From: UBA6016 sp041915365
GTDB lineage: Bacteria; Campylobacterota; Campylobacteria; Campylobacterales; UBA6016
Length of the DNA: 64,000 bases
Assembly (NCBI GenBank): GCA_041915365.1
Contig: JAYSBP010000012.1
Coordinates: 4,486-68,485, forward strand
Direction: 5' to 3'
Positions 24,384 through 33,176 of the stretch are shown here, piece after piece. The translations under genes were made by a program, and so were the position numbers. Every line of letters begins with the position of its first letter. Positions within the stretch are counted from its first letter, which is position 1. The notes beneath the pieces were generated by a model. That model did no database searches, had not been told where the DNA came from, and was given only the letters and a program-made list of their open reading frames with translations.

Positions 24384-25507
24384 ATAGATTTTCCGTATTT
24401 AAAATATGCCGCACAAGCACCCTCTGAACTAACCATGCAAGAGCCGAGTGGGGAGCTAGGCGTACACGCTTTTCCAAAGACTTTGCAGTCATATGGTTTT
24501 GCTTTGCCTTTTAGCACTTCGCCACATATACAAGCTTTGTGGTCTTCTATTGTCTCGGTCGGCAGTACATCCGCAAATACTTTATATGCGTCCAGCCCAG
24601 TAAACTCATCTTTTATTCTAAGCGAGCTTTTTGGAATAGGCCCTATCCCTCTCCACGTAAAAAAATCATCGACTTCCATATATTTATTTATTAGCTCTAC
24701 CGCTTTTGGGTTTGGCTCTATTCCAACGCTTCTCGTATATTCTATCTGCGTTTGGGCTTTACCTTCTAGCTTTTGGGTTGCGAGCATAGATATTGCCTGC
24801 ATAATGTCTACCGGCTCAAACCCAGCGGCAACTATCGGCACATGATACTTCTCGCTGATAGGTTCATATATTTTTGCCCCAGTGATGACACTTACGTGCG
24901 CAGGAGCCAAAAATGCGTTTACTTTCGTATCACTATCGTCCATTATGGCGCACATTGGCTCTGGAACGGTCACGTGATTAATCGCATAATATATATTTTT
25001 TAGCCCTTGTTTTACGCCTCTATCCATTATGGCCGCTGTCATAGGAGTGGTAGTTTCAAAACCTATCGCAAAATATATGACTTTTTTTGTCGGATTATCA
25101 GCAGCAATCTTCAGTATCTCGGTCGGCGAATAGACGAAACGGACATCTGCTCCCTCGCCACGCACCTGCGAAAGCGACTTTTTGGAGCCTGGAACTCTTA
25201 TCATATCTCCAAGAGTCACAAGTATAGTATCGCTCATCTGAGCTAGGGCTATTGCGGCGTCTATTCTCTCTTTTGGCATTATGCACACTGGGCAACCGGG
25301 CCCGTGAACAAACTCTATATTGTCAGGCATCATCTGGTTAATACCGTATTTCATTATGGTATGAGTGTGTCCACCACAAACCTCCATAATATATAGCTTC
25401 CCAGATAGCCTTTTTGCATCTTCGGCAATTTTTTTCTTTAGAGCAAATATCGTATCTTTGTCTCTAAAGCCATCAAAAAGTATGGAAAAATCTACAGAGC
25501 TACTCAC
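24380..25507 (-). CDS. hypD: Hydrogenase maturation protein HypD
   Basis: This 375-residue Fe-S protein is the scaffold on which the Fe(CN)2CO unit is assembled together with HypC. Conserved text: MEVCGGHTHTIMKYGI near residues 42-57, HGPGCPVCIMP near 69-79, GFETTTPMTA near 149, and the C-terminal cysteines in CICGEVLKGKAKPYDCKVFGKACTP and SCMVSSEGACAAYFKYG for the 4Fe-4S cluster. It overlaps hypC by 8 bases and hypE by 4 bases. Confidence 0.96.
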   Translation of the reverse strand: MSSSVDFSILFDGFRDKDTIFALKKKIAEDAKRLSGKLYIMEVCGGHTHTIMKYGINQMMPDNIEFVHGPGCPVCIMPKERIDAAIALAQMSDTILVTLGDMIRVPGSKKSLSQVRGEGADVRFVYSPTEILKIAADNPTKKVIYFAIGFETTTPMTAAIMDRGVKQGLKNIYYAINHVTVPEPMCAIMDDSDTKVNAFLAPAHVSVITGAKIYEPISEKYHVPIVAAGFEPVDIMQAISMLATQKLEGKAQTQIEYTRSVGIEPNPKAVELINKYMEVDDFFTWRGIGPIPKSSLRIKDEFTGLDAYKVFADVLPTETIEDHKACICGEVLKGKAKPYDCKVFGKACTPSSPLGSCMVSSEGACAAYFKYGKSI

Positions 25508-25757
25508 CTATCGCCTCTCGTCTCTCTTCTTCATCCATCTGCGCTATTATCTCTTTAAAAGTCTCTATGCTAAGAAGTGCACTCTCTTCATCTATCTTGT
25601 TTATCGCATATCCGATGTGTATTAAGACATAATCGCCGATATTTGGCGTCTCCGGCATCAAGTCCAGACTAACGACCCTCTCAACGCCCAATGTATCGAC
25701 GGTAGCCATATTGTCTTCATTTAGCGAAACTACTTTTGAAGGAATTGACAAACACAT
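25500..25757 (-). CDS. hypC: Hydrogenase maturation chaperone HypC
   Basis: The start is the ATG at 25757, giving MCLSIPSKVVSL with the essential Cys2 (85 residues); longer frames hide this N-terminus. HypC binds the Fe(CN)2CO precursor with HypD and then the large-subunit precursor. Typical text: VERVVSLDLMPE, then GDYVLIHIGYAINKIDEESA. It lies 2 bases after hypB and overlaps hypD. Confidence 0.95.
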   Translation of the reverse strand: MCLSIPSKVVSLNEDNMATVDTLGVERVVSLDLMPETPNIGDYVLIHIGYAINKIDEESALLSIETFKEIIAQMDEEERREAIGE

Positions 25758-25759
25758 AT

Positions 25760-26572
25760 TTAGCCCCTCAGCTCTTTTTTCATTTTTAGATAACTTATCC
25801 ATTTTTGCACGGACGCTTCGTCTTTTGTAGAGACCTCCAAAATATCGGCTTTTGGATTTAGCCTTCTCGCATCCTCTTTTGCCTCTTTCATATCAAAGTC
25901 AAAATAAGGAAGTAAATCGCACTTTGTAAAGACTATAAGGTCAGCGGCACGGAACATCACTGGATATTTTTGTATTTTATCCGCACCCTCGGGGATAGAC
26001 AAAAGTACCACGTTGATATGGGCCCCAAGGTCGTAGCTGGCAGGACATACGAGATTTCCGACATTTTCTATAAACACAATATCTGCATCATTAATAGGAA
26101 GCTCGTGAAGGGCATGATGTACCATATGAGCGTCAAGATGGCAAGCCGTTCCAGTTGTTATTTGGTATGCCGCAGCGCCTTTGGCTTTTATCCTATCTGC
26201 ATCTTTGTTTGTCTCAAGGTCACCCTCTATTACCGCAATCTTAAGAGAGCCCTCTTCTATCGTTTTTTCAAGTAGACTAGTCTTACCACTTCCCGGAGAA
26301 CTCATAAGATTTACCGCTAGTACGCCCGCTTCATTAAAATGCTCTCTATTTCCAGCCGCTTCTTTATCGTTTTCATCAAGTATTTTTGTAATTACGGCTA
26401 TGGTTTTTTTGTCACTTAACTGCGGATTTTGATGGAGATGATCGTGATGATGATGCTCATGTCCGTGTTCTGAGCCATGGTGATGGTCGTGCGAATGGGT
26501 ATGTCCATCTTCATGAGTGTGTCCGTGAGAGTGCATACCTCCCGCTATCGTACAGCCGCAATCTTTGCACAT
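25760..26572 (-). CDS. hypB: Hydrogenase nickel incorporation GTPase HypB, His-rich
   Basis: This 270-residue GTPase drives nickel insertion. The N-terminal CKDCGC motif (residues 2-7) is a high-affinity nickel site. It is followed by a long histidine-rich stretch (about residues 14-50, more than 15 His) that can store nickel or zinc. The G domain has the P-loop MSSPGSGKTSLLEKT near 90-104, switch IEGDLETNKDADRI near 115-128 and TKCDLLPYFDFD near 217. It is first of hypBCDEA and lies 25 bases after nikO. Confidence 0.96.
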   Translation of the reverse strand: MCKDCGCTIAGGMHSHGHTHEDGHTHSHDHHHGSEHGHEHHHHDHLHQNPQLSDKKTIAVITKILDENDKEAAGNREHFNEAGVLAVNLMSSPGSGKTSLLEKTIEEGSLKIAVIEGDLETNKDADRIKAKGAAAYQITTGTACHLDAHMVHHALHELPINDADIVFIENVGNLVCPASYDLGAHINVVLLSIPEGADKIQKYPVMFRAADLIVFTKCDLLPYFDFDMKEAKEDARRLNPKADILEVSTKDEASVQKWISYLKMKKELRG

Positions 26573-26597
26573 TGTAAATTCCTTATTTTATTTAATT

Positions 26598-27365
26598 CTA
26601 GTTCCAGTCATGCGCATGCAAATGCTCATGAAGTTCGCCGTCATGGGAGTGTTTGTGCGAATGCAAAAGCCCGGCCTCGAAAAGCAGCTTTTTGTCATTC
26701 AAAAACTCATCAGTTTCACCGTCAAACACTATACGTCCATCCTTCATCACTATCGACCGTTCCCCTAGTTCTGAGGCGAGAGATAGATTGTGTGTTGCAG
26801 TGAGACATATAGCATCCAAAGCCTCCAGCATCTCCACGAGTCTAGCCGTCCAAAAAGGGTCAAGTGCGGATGTCGGCTCATCAAGGAGCAACACCTCTGG
26901 CGAGAGCGCAAACAAACAAGCTATCGCCGACCTTTGCTTCTCACCACCGCTTAGATTAAACGCAAATTCATCCAATCTATCTTCAAGACCAAATGTGCTC
27001 GCAGCATGAAGAACCCTGCTTTGCACATCCGTCATCCCAAATCTTGTCGGGGAAAACGCTATATCTTCATATAAGTTTTTGCAAAAAAACATCGCCTCAT
27101 AGTTTTGAAAAAGCAGCGAACATTTTTGCCTAAAATCTTTTTCAAACTGCTTAGTAAAACTTTTTTTTTCTATTATTTTGTCATTAAAATAAAAATTTCC
27201 GCTGTTTGCAAAATACAATCCGTTCAAAATCTTCAAAAGAGTTGTTTTTCCACTTCCATTAAGCCCCAAAAGGACCACCTTTTCACCCTCTTTTATCTCA
27301 AACGAGATGTTATCGATAATTTTTTTTCCATCTCGTTCAAAAACTAGATTTTCTACTTTAAGCAC
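26598..27365 (-). CDS. nikO: Nickel ECF transporter ATPase (NikO/CbiO type), His tail
   Basis: This 255-residue ABC ATPase powers the NikMNQ nickel importer. It has Walker A LGLNGSGKTTLLKILNG near residues 33-49, signature NLSGGEKQRSAIA near 138-150, Walker B VLLLDEPTSALDP near 158-170 and H-loop ATHNLS. The C-terminal tail (HSHKHSHDGELHEHLHAHD) is histidine-rich, which supports nickel rather than cobalt as the substrate and may deliver or sense the metal. It overlaps nikQ by 8 bases. Confidence 0.87.
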   Translation of the reverse strand: MLKVENLVFERDGKKIIDNISFEIKEGEKVVLLGLNGSGKTTLLKILNGLYFANSGNFYFNDKIIEKKSFTKQFEKDFRQKCSLLFQNYEAMFFCKNLYEDIAFSPTRFGMTDVQSRVLHAASTFGLEDRLDEFAFNLSGGEKQRSAIACLFALSPEVLLLDEPTSALDPFWTARLVEMLEALDAICLTATHNLSLASELGERSIVMKDGRIVFDGETDEFLNDKKLLFEAGLLHSHKHSHDGELHEHLHAHDWN

Positions 27366-27915
27366 TTTGCCCCCTAGACCTCAGCGCCTCTGCGCTAGCT
27401 CGAAATCCATCCAAGCTTTTTAATAGCAAAGCGGTAACTATGATAGACAGGAGCTTTATTGATTCTTGCATACTTGAGATACGAAGCCCCCTACTTCTAG
27501 CCGCTTCATTAAAGTCATTCATCTCTTTTTTGAGGGTTTCTATCTTTGAAAACAACATAACAAAAAATATCGAAAGCTCATTTTTAAATGAAAAGATATT
27601 GACAACACCGATTCTATCAACAAGCGAAAGCGTCAAAAAAACGCTTGCAAGAGAGCGTAAAAATAGAGTAGCAATATGCCCAAAGTCAAAAATACCGCCA
27701 AGCAAAAACGAACTTGCGGCAGTCGCCACAAATGTCAAACCGCTAAAAAAAGCGACCGCAAAAAAAGAACGCAAAAATATAACCTTTCTACGATTTGCCT
27801 TTGTTATAAAAAAAGAGGCGACGAGCATCGCCGTAAAAAGAGAAAAACTATCACTCACGCTCAAAATAAGTAGCGTTGCAACATAAACCGCCAATAAAAG
27901 CTTATTTTTGTTCAC
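27358..27915 (-). CDS. nikQ: Nickel ECF transporter transmembrane protein (NikQ/CbiQ type)
   Basis: This 185-residue inner-membrane protein is the T component coupling the ATPase to the substrate-specific NikM. It has several membrane helices in the first 100 residues and the cytoplasmic coupling helix with FNEAARSRGLRI near 137-148 (the Ala-Arg-Gly signature); a related text RASAEALRSRGQ is at the C-terminus. At 185 residues it is shorter than typical CbiQ proteins (about 220-260), but the coupling motifs are intact. It overlaps nikN by 14 bases. Confidence 0.82.
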   Translation of the reverse strand: MNKNKLLLAVYVATLLILSVSDSFSLFTAMLVASFFITKANRRKVIFLRSFFAVAFFSGLTFVATAASSFLLGGIFDFGHIATLFLRSLASVFLTLSLVDRIGVVNIFSFKNELSIFFVMLFSKIETLKKEMNDFNEAARSRGLRISSMQESIKLLSIIVTALLLKSLDGFRASAEALRSRGQSA

Positions 27916-28198
27916 GAGCCATCTTTTTTAACGCATAAAAAATAGACATAACAAGTAAGGCTCCGAGCGTGGCGCTAAATATATATCCGCCGACATCGCC
28001 TAGTGCGGCCAGAGAATAATCGCCAAAGGGGGCGTGAAATGAATGGGCATTTTTTATCCCTTGCGGAACAAAGCCCAACATTGCCATCATCTCTTCTTCG
28101 CCCCATTCGCCCCAAGCCGGATTTTGCGTGATTAGTCCAATCGGGGTTAGGACTATGAGCACAGCCAATGCAAGCAGAAGCTTTTTTGTTTGACTCAT
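27902..28198 (-). CDS. nikN: Nickel ECF transporter small subunit (NikN, PDGLE-type)
   Basis: This 98-residue protein has two membrane helices (residues 6-24 and 68-90) flanking a periplasmic loop (NPAWGEWGEEEMMAMLGFVPQGI...SFHAPFGDYSL), the layout of NikN/CbiN and PDGLE-domain subunits that assist NikM. It overlaps nikM by 4 bases and nikQ by 14 bases, so it is a coupled part of the importer. Confidence 0.8.
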   Translation of the reverse strand: MSQTKKLLLALAVLIVLTPIGLITQNPAWGEWGEEEMMAMLGFVPQGIKNAHSFHAPFGDYSLAALGDVGGYIFSATLGALLVMSIFYALKKMAREQK

Positions 28199-28860
28199 TT
28201 TTGCACCTCAGGCAAAGCTATGTTTACCCTTTTTAAAAGCGTCAACGCCCCAGCCGTTATCACACCCTCCAATATGCCAAAAAACAAAGCGTGAGAGCCA
28301 ACAAGCGCAGGAACCGTAATCTCTAGTCCAAGCGGAAAGAACATCGCCTTGCCTCCCTCATCAACAAAAAATATCGGCTGGATACCAAGCAAAACCGCAA
28401 CCGCAACAGATGAAGCCAATGCGGCTACATATCCGGACGCAAACCAAACAACTTTATCATTTGCAAACTTTGAGAGTATCTTTGACGTAAAATGGGCAAA
28501 AAAAGCTCCGACAAAGCCCATACAAATAGCATTTGCACCAAAAGCTAGCACCCCACCGTCTCCAAATAAGACAGCCTGTAACAGCAATACGACGCTAATC
28601 GAAAACAACGCAATCCACGGTCCAAAAAGGAGCGTCAGTATAGCAACGCCGGTTGCGTGACCGCTAGTTCCTCCAGGTATCGGCACGTTAAACATCATAA
28701 TTACAAAACTAAAAGCGGAGATAGAGGCCAAAAAGGGGGTGGCGGCATCATCACTCATAAAGCTTGCGGTCTTTTTGAAAGCGTAATACAGCAATCCAGC
28801 CTCTATGGCAAGCAGCGGAACGTATGTCGCCGGCGCCAAAAAACCGTCAGGAATGTGCAT
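28195..28860 (-). CDS. nikM: Nickel ECF transporter substrate-binding membrane protein NikM
   Basis: This 221-residue CbiM/NikM-family S component binds the metal with its N-terminus: MHIPDGFL has the conserved His2 after the initiator Met, which coordinates Ni together with later histidines such as in GGTSGHATGVAI near residues 62-73. About seven membrane helices are present. The location between hypF and hypB in a hydrogenase supercluster makes nickel the likely substrate. It is 48 bases after hypF, the only notable gap inside the hyd-hypF-nik run. Confidence 0.88.
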   Translation of the reverse strand: MHIPDGFLAPATYVPLLAIEAGLLYYAFKKTASFMSDDAATPFLASISAFSFVIMMFNVPIPGGTSGHATGVAILTLLFGPWIALFSISVVLLLQAVLFGDGGVLAFGANAICMGFVGAFFAHFTSKILSKFANDKVVWFASGYVAALASSVAVAVLLGIQPIFFVDEGGKAMFFPLGLEITVPALVGSHALFFGILEGVITAGALTLLKRVNIALPEVQK

Positions 28861-28908
28861 ACTTTTTCCTTTTTAGTAATATTTGGTCAAAATTTTATTT
28901 ACTTTTAC

Positions 28909-31152
28909 CTAAAGTTCTTCTTGCAAAATGTGACCGTTCAAATACAAAGATGCAAAAGCGGCCTGCCCTAAGCAGATAGATGAGTCATTTGGGCTTAACT
29001 CTTCATGGAAAAAAACAGCCCCGTCACCCAATTTAGCCCTTATTCTAGCTACCAACGTAGCATTTTGGAATACCCCGCCGGAGCAAAAAATAGGCAACTG
29101 ATGTTTTTTGGATAGCTCTTTGACGTAATCGGTTAGCGTATTAATAAATTTGCTAGCAACGATAGACGGGCTTTTGGTGTTTACAACCTCTCTCAAAATA
29201 CTTCCAATGTCGGATAAGCCGTCAAAACTATCCTCTATCGATACATCATAGAGGCTCTCAATCATAAGTCCGCTCTCGCCCTCATAGCAATCCTCTTTTA
29301 CAATACCGCATAAGGCAGCTACGGCATCAAAAAGTCTCCCCATTGACGTACTTTTGACACAATTTGTTTTTTTTGCGAAGGCATCAAATAAAATACAAAT
29401 CTCATCATCAAAAAAGCCTAATTTTTTGGCGACATCATAAGACTCTTTTTCGTTCAAAAAAGATAGAGCTATAGACAAAGCGCTTTTGCGTGGCTGTTTG
29501 GCCATACCCTCTCCGCCAAGAAGCCAAAACTCAGGCAAGTGATATAGCCTTTGCAGTTCGTAGCCGCTTTTTTTGAAGACCTCGCCACCCCAAATATTAC
29601 CGTCGTCACCGACGCCTGTGCCATCCCATACGACACCTATCGCATCAGAATGCAACATCTGCTTTTCAAATAATAATGCCAAAAAGTGAGCTTTGTGGTG
29701 CTGCAACAAAAGCTTTTTTGCCTCAAACGTTTCCGCAAAGCTAGACGAAGCGTAACGGCTATTTTTATCACGCACGACAACATCAACAGAGAGATTCCAT
29801 AGCGACTTCATATGCAAAACACTACTCTCGTAATACTCCTGCGCATCAAGCGAACCCAAGTCGCCTATATGTGAAGAGATAGCGATATTGTCGTCAAAAC
29901 AAAATGCAAAGCAATTTTTTTGGTGTGCCCCGGCACAAAACACTTGATTTTTGAAACTCTCGGCTTTGAAAAAATAAGGGGCATATCCACGTGAGTTTCT
30001 AAGTTTTATCATCATATCGCCAGCCGCCCTAACAACCGAGTCGTCGCACTCCTGCACAATAACTCTATCATAATATAAAGCGTAGTCAAAAGCCTCTCCG
30101 AGTCTGGCAAAAATAGCTTTTTCACAAGTCTCTATGGGCTCATCGGAAATATTTGCGCTTGTAGCCACAAGGGCAAAATCAATCATAGAAAAGAGTATTT
30201 CATAAATGCCGTTATATGGTAAAAATACGCCAACAAAGCCGCTTTCGTGCGATATATGACTACTTAACGCATAAGATGTGGATTTTTTGACTATTGTTAT
30301 CGGTCTTTGCAGGGAGCTTATCATCTCCTCTTCATAGTCTGATATTTCACACTGTTTTTTTAGCGCCTCCATAGAGCTGAACATTACGGCTAGTGGCTTT
30401 TTGGCTCTTCTTTTTTTCTCTCTTAGACGAAGTACTGCTTCATCTCTATCAGCCCTACATATAAGATGAAAACCACCCACACCCTTGATGGCGACTATCT
30501 TGCCTTCACGCAAGGCTTGCACCACGCAAGAGAGTATCTGTCCATCTTTTGAGCTATCCGTCACAGAGCCGAGAGCATCCGCAAAATACATCGTCGGACC
30601 GCAATTTGGGCACGAAATCGGTTCTGCGTGAAAACGTCTATTTGAAATATTTTTGTATTCACTTTTGCACTCATCGCACATCTCAAAAAAACGCATTGTC
30701 GTGCGGCTTCTATCATAAGGCAAGGACTGTATGACGGTAAATCTAGGGCCGCAGTTTTGGCAATTTATAAGTGGATACAAAAATCTTCTATTGGCGGGGG
30801 CAAATAGCTCTTCTTTACATTCGTCGCAGATGGTCAAGTCTGGCGGGAAAAACGCACTTTGCGCTAACCCCTGCTCACTCTCTTCAACACAAAACCCTTC
30901 AAAATTTTGGTACGGAGTCTCTTTGATTGTTATTTTGTCTATTTTTGCAAGCACGGGATGATTTGTTTTTAGCTCTTGGACGAAGTGGCTTATCGCCGTT
31001 TCATCTGCGCAGAGCTTTATTAGCGCACCGGAGGGGGAGTTTTTGACGCTTCCATTGAGGGCGTATTTCGAGGCCAAACGAGCAACAAAAGGTCGAAAAC
31101 CGACCCCTTGCACTACCCCGTTTACTTCAATTTCTACACATCTATCTTGCAC
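28909..31152 (-). CDS. hypF: Carbamoyltransferase HypF
   Basis: This 747-residue enzyme makes the carbamoyl group that becomes the cyanide ligand, passing it to HypE. Domains in order: acylphosphatase (residues 5-90, VNGVVQGVGFRPFVARLA), two zinc fingers (CDECKEEL..CQNCGPRF near 108-140 and CDECKSEY..CPNCGP near 158-185), the YrdC-like domain (about 205-385, KGVGGFHLICRA) and a Kae1-like domain with the metal-binding HHKAHFLAL near 480-490. It overlaps hydE by 11 bases. Confidence 0.96.
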   Translation of the reverse strand: MQDRCVEIEVNGVVQGVGFRPFVARLASKYALNGSVKNSPSGALIKLCADETAISHFVQELKTNHPVLAKIDKITIKETPYQNFEGFCVEESEQGLAQSAFFPPDLTICDECKEELFAPANRRFLYPLINCQNCGPRFTVIQSLPYDRSRTTMRFFEMCDECKSEYKNISNRRFHAEPISCPNCGPTMYFADALGSVTDSSKDGQILSCVVQALREGKIVAIKGVGGFHLICRADRDEAVLRLREKKRRAKKPLAVMFSSMEALKKQCEISDYEEEMISSLQRPITIVKKSTSYALSSHISHESGFVGVFLPYNGIYEILFSMIDFALVATSANISDEPIETCEKAIFARLGEAFDYALYYDRVIVQECDDSVVRAAGDMMIKLRNSRGYAPYFFKAESFKNQVFCAGAHQKNCFAFCFDDNIAISSHIGDLGSLDAQEYYESSVLHMKSLWNLSVDVVVRDKNSRYASSSFAETFEAKKLLLQHHKAHFLALLFEKQMLHSDAIGVVWDGTGVGDDGNIWGGEVFKKSGYELQRLYHLPEFWLLGGEGMAKQPRKSALSIALSFLNEKESYDVAKKLGFFDDEICILFDAFAKKTNCVKSTSMGRLFDAVAALCGIVKEDCYEGESGLMIESLYDVSIEDSFDGLSDIGSILREVVNTKSPSIVASKFINTLTDYVKELSKKHQLPIFCSGGVFQNATLVARIRAKLGDGAVFFHEELSPNDSSICLGQAAFASLYLNGHILQEEL

Positions 31153-32644
31153 TCTCGTACAAGCCTTTTTGTTTTGGAGAAAGCGAATTTAGAGCCATAT
31201 CTATATCAATATTTGTTATTTTTGATTTTAGCTTTGAGACAAATACTTTTGATAGCAAAAACTCGCCGCCGACGTATAGCTTGCCAATTTCAAAGCTCTT
31301 TTTTACCTCGTCTTGCGATATTATCAAGAAGTCAACCGCAGATTCAAAGAAAGAATAGGCGAGCACTTCGTCTTCGACACCTGCAATTTTGTAGCTTAGC
31401 ATGGACATAAAGCATTTTTTTAGATTTAGGGATACATCTCCGTTCTCATCTCTTGAAAGCACAAAATCAAGCTTGACACCACCCGCAATATCGGCTTTAT
31501 TTGCCAATAAGGCCATTGCCTCAAAGCCACCGTTTAGTCCAAGTACCGCCGCAGTAGCCGCAAAAAAGGCTTCTACTTGCGGTAAATTTGCAATCTCTAG
31601 TGAGTTAATAGCGGCAAATCTCTCCGCAAAGCTAGATTTAAAGTTTGTGCAAAGTTTTTCGCCAAATTCAAAATTAGCGCTTATCTCACTCCATATACCG
31701 TTTCTGAAAAAATCGGACGATAGTATTTTTTTGGAGCCAACATTATCTTTTATAGCATAAACGCCAAAACTATCAGATACATTGAGGTCAAAAAACAATG
31801 CGCCCGCATCTTGAATTTTATCGGCTGCAAAATCTTCGTTCAGAAAAAATCTATCGCTACCGTTAAAGCTAACCACGCCTCTACTTGGCGCATCCATCAA
31901 CGCTCCGCTATATTCTATGCGGACATCCGCTACTTCATCTTTGTGAATAAAAAGCGCATCAATTCCCATATCAGTTGCCGCCTTTGAGAGTAGCAATGTC
32001 ACGGCATCATTGGCAAAGCATACCAGCTTTGACACATCGTTTAGAAGCTTTAGAATAAACGGCCGCTCCATGGCGCTAAGACTCAAAGCCTCATCGACAG
32101 ATATATCAAAGCCTAGAAGATTTCGCTCTGTTAGATTTGTTATCATAAAAGCGTCATTTGTCTTGACGGATGAAACGACGAAGTTGTCTCTTTCATTTTT
32201 GATACCAACGTTAATCCCATCTTTGAGCTTGGATACAACAAGACCCATCATCTCTTTTACCACATCTTTGCCGCAAACAGGATTACCGTCTATGGCGAGA
32301 TTGATATTGCCCAAATCGCAGCACTTTTCACTTTTATCGTCTATCAAATCACGAGCATCATACGGATACATCGCAAGATATGAAGCCTCTTTTAGCGGTT
32401 GGCGATTTGGTGGCATCATGGCAGCTTCTTCTACGCTTTGGGCAGACAAATGCAAAGACAAAGGAAGTTCTTCCCCAAGAAGAACAAAGGCCGATTTTAT
32501 CTCATCCTCCGTACCTTCAAGGTATATTATTATCTCGTCATCCGTTTTTATAACGTTTGCATTTTTATTTTTTAGTATTTGGCTTGCTAGATACGCATAG
32601 TCATCGCTAGCATCACTAAAACCGAGTCTATATTTGATTACCAA
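31142..32644 (-). CDS. hydE: HydE-like hydrogenase accessory protein
   Basis: This 500-residue soluble protein has no recognised catalytic motif and lies exactly where hydE lies in the Wolinella and Helicobacter hydABCDE operons. The N-terminal part (residues 1-60) resembles a small ferredoxin-like alpha/beta unit; the centre holds VCGKDVVKEMMGLVVSKLKDGINVGIKN. It starts at TTG with AAGGA upstream and overlaps hydD by 17 bases. In Helicobacter pylori HydE is known to be needed for hydrogenase activity, but its molecular role is unclear. The assignment rests on position, length and co-transcription more than on motifs. Confidence 0.7.
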   Translation of the reverse strand: MVIKYRLGFSDASDDYAYLASQILKNKNANVIKTDDEIIIYLEGTEDEIKSAFVLLGEELPLSLHLSAQSVEEAAMMPPNRQPLKEASYLAMYPYDARDLIDDKSEKCCDLGNINLAIDGNPVCGKDVVKEMMGLVVSKLKDGINVGIKNERDNFVVSSVKTNDAFMITNLTERNLLGFDISVDEALSLSAMERPFILKLLNDVSKLVCFANDAVTLLLSKAATDMGIDALFIHKDEVADVRIEYSGALMDAPSRGVVSFNGSDRFFLNEDFAADKIQDAGALFFDLNVSDSFGVYAIKDNVGSKKILSSDFFRNGIWSEISANFEFGEKLCTNFKSSFAERFAAINSLEIANLPQVEAFFAATAAVLGLNGGFEAMALLANKADIAGGVKLDFVLSRDENGDVSLNLKKCFMSMLSYKIAGVEDEVLAYSFFESAVDFLIISQDEVKKSFEIGKLYVGGEFLLSKVFVSKLKSKITNIDIDMALNSLSPKQKGLYESAR

Positions 32645-33176
32645 ATGAATTTTCCTTGAAAAAATTGTCTATTATTGATTCTAATTTTATATCGTTTTTC
32701 TTTTCAAAAGCAATACCAAGGGATTTTATCTCGTCCAAAACGGTCTGTATATAATGCCCCATTGACGATATCAACTCGTCTGTCATAGCGTTTTCCACGC
32801 TCTCTATGTCTTTTGGAATAATGCCTATTATTACCACATTTGCCATTTTATCAAGCATAGAGCAAATCTCTAACATCTCAACGATTTCAACTTCATGTGC
32901 GGTTTTGCGGTAGCTACCAAGCCCCAAAAGCTCTTCGGCTGGAAGCCTATACACACTACCTGGAGTGTCTTCAATGGATACCGTATCCAAAATGATTACG
33001 TTGTCATATTCTTGAAAGAGCGCCATCAGTTTAAAACCGAGTGTTCCGCCGTCTATTATTTCGAGGGAGTTGTCGAAAGTGTAGTTGGTATCGAGGTATT
33101 TTGCAGAATAGATACCGACCCCTTCATCTTTGAAGAGGACGTTACCTACACCGATTAGGAGATTTTTTGCGCTCAA
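32628..33176 (-). CDS. hydD: Hydrogenase maturation endopeptidase HydD
   Basis: This 182-residue protease of the HyaD/HybD family removes the C-terminal extension of HydB after nickel insertion. Conserved text: LLIGVGNVLFKDEGVGIYSAKYL (residues 6-28), whose acidic residue after GNVLFKD probes nickel, and EIIDGGTLGFKLM near 39-51, then ILDTVSIEDTPGSVYRL near 60-76. It overlaps hydC by 4 bases and hydE by 17 bases. Confidence 0.92.
   Translation of the reverse strand: MSAKNLLIGVGNVLFKDEGVGIYSAKYLDTNYTFDNSLEIIDGGTLGFKLMALFQEYDNVIILDTVSIEDTPGSVYRLPAEELLGLGSYRKTAHEVEIVEMLEICSMLDKMANVVIIGIIPKDIESVENAMTDELISSMGHYIQTVLDEIKSLGIAFEKKNDIKLESIIDNFFKENSFGNQI

Noticed and set aside
26404..26560. Short tandem DNA repeat at the HypB N-terminus
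   Set aside because: The repetition is the result of consecutive His codons in the coding sequence, not an independent repeat element.
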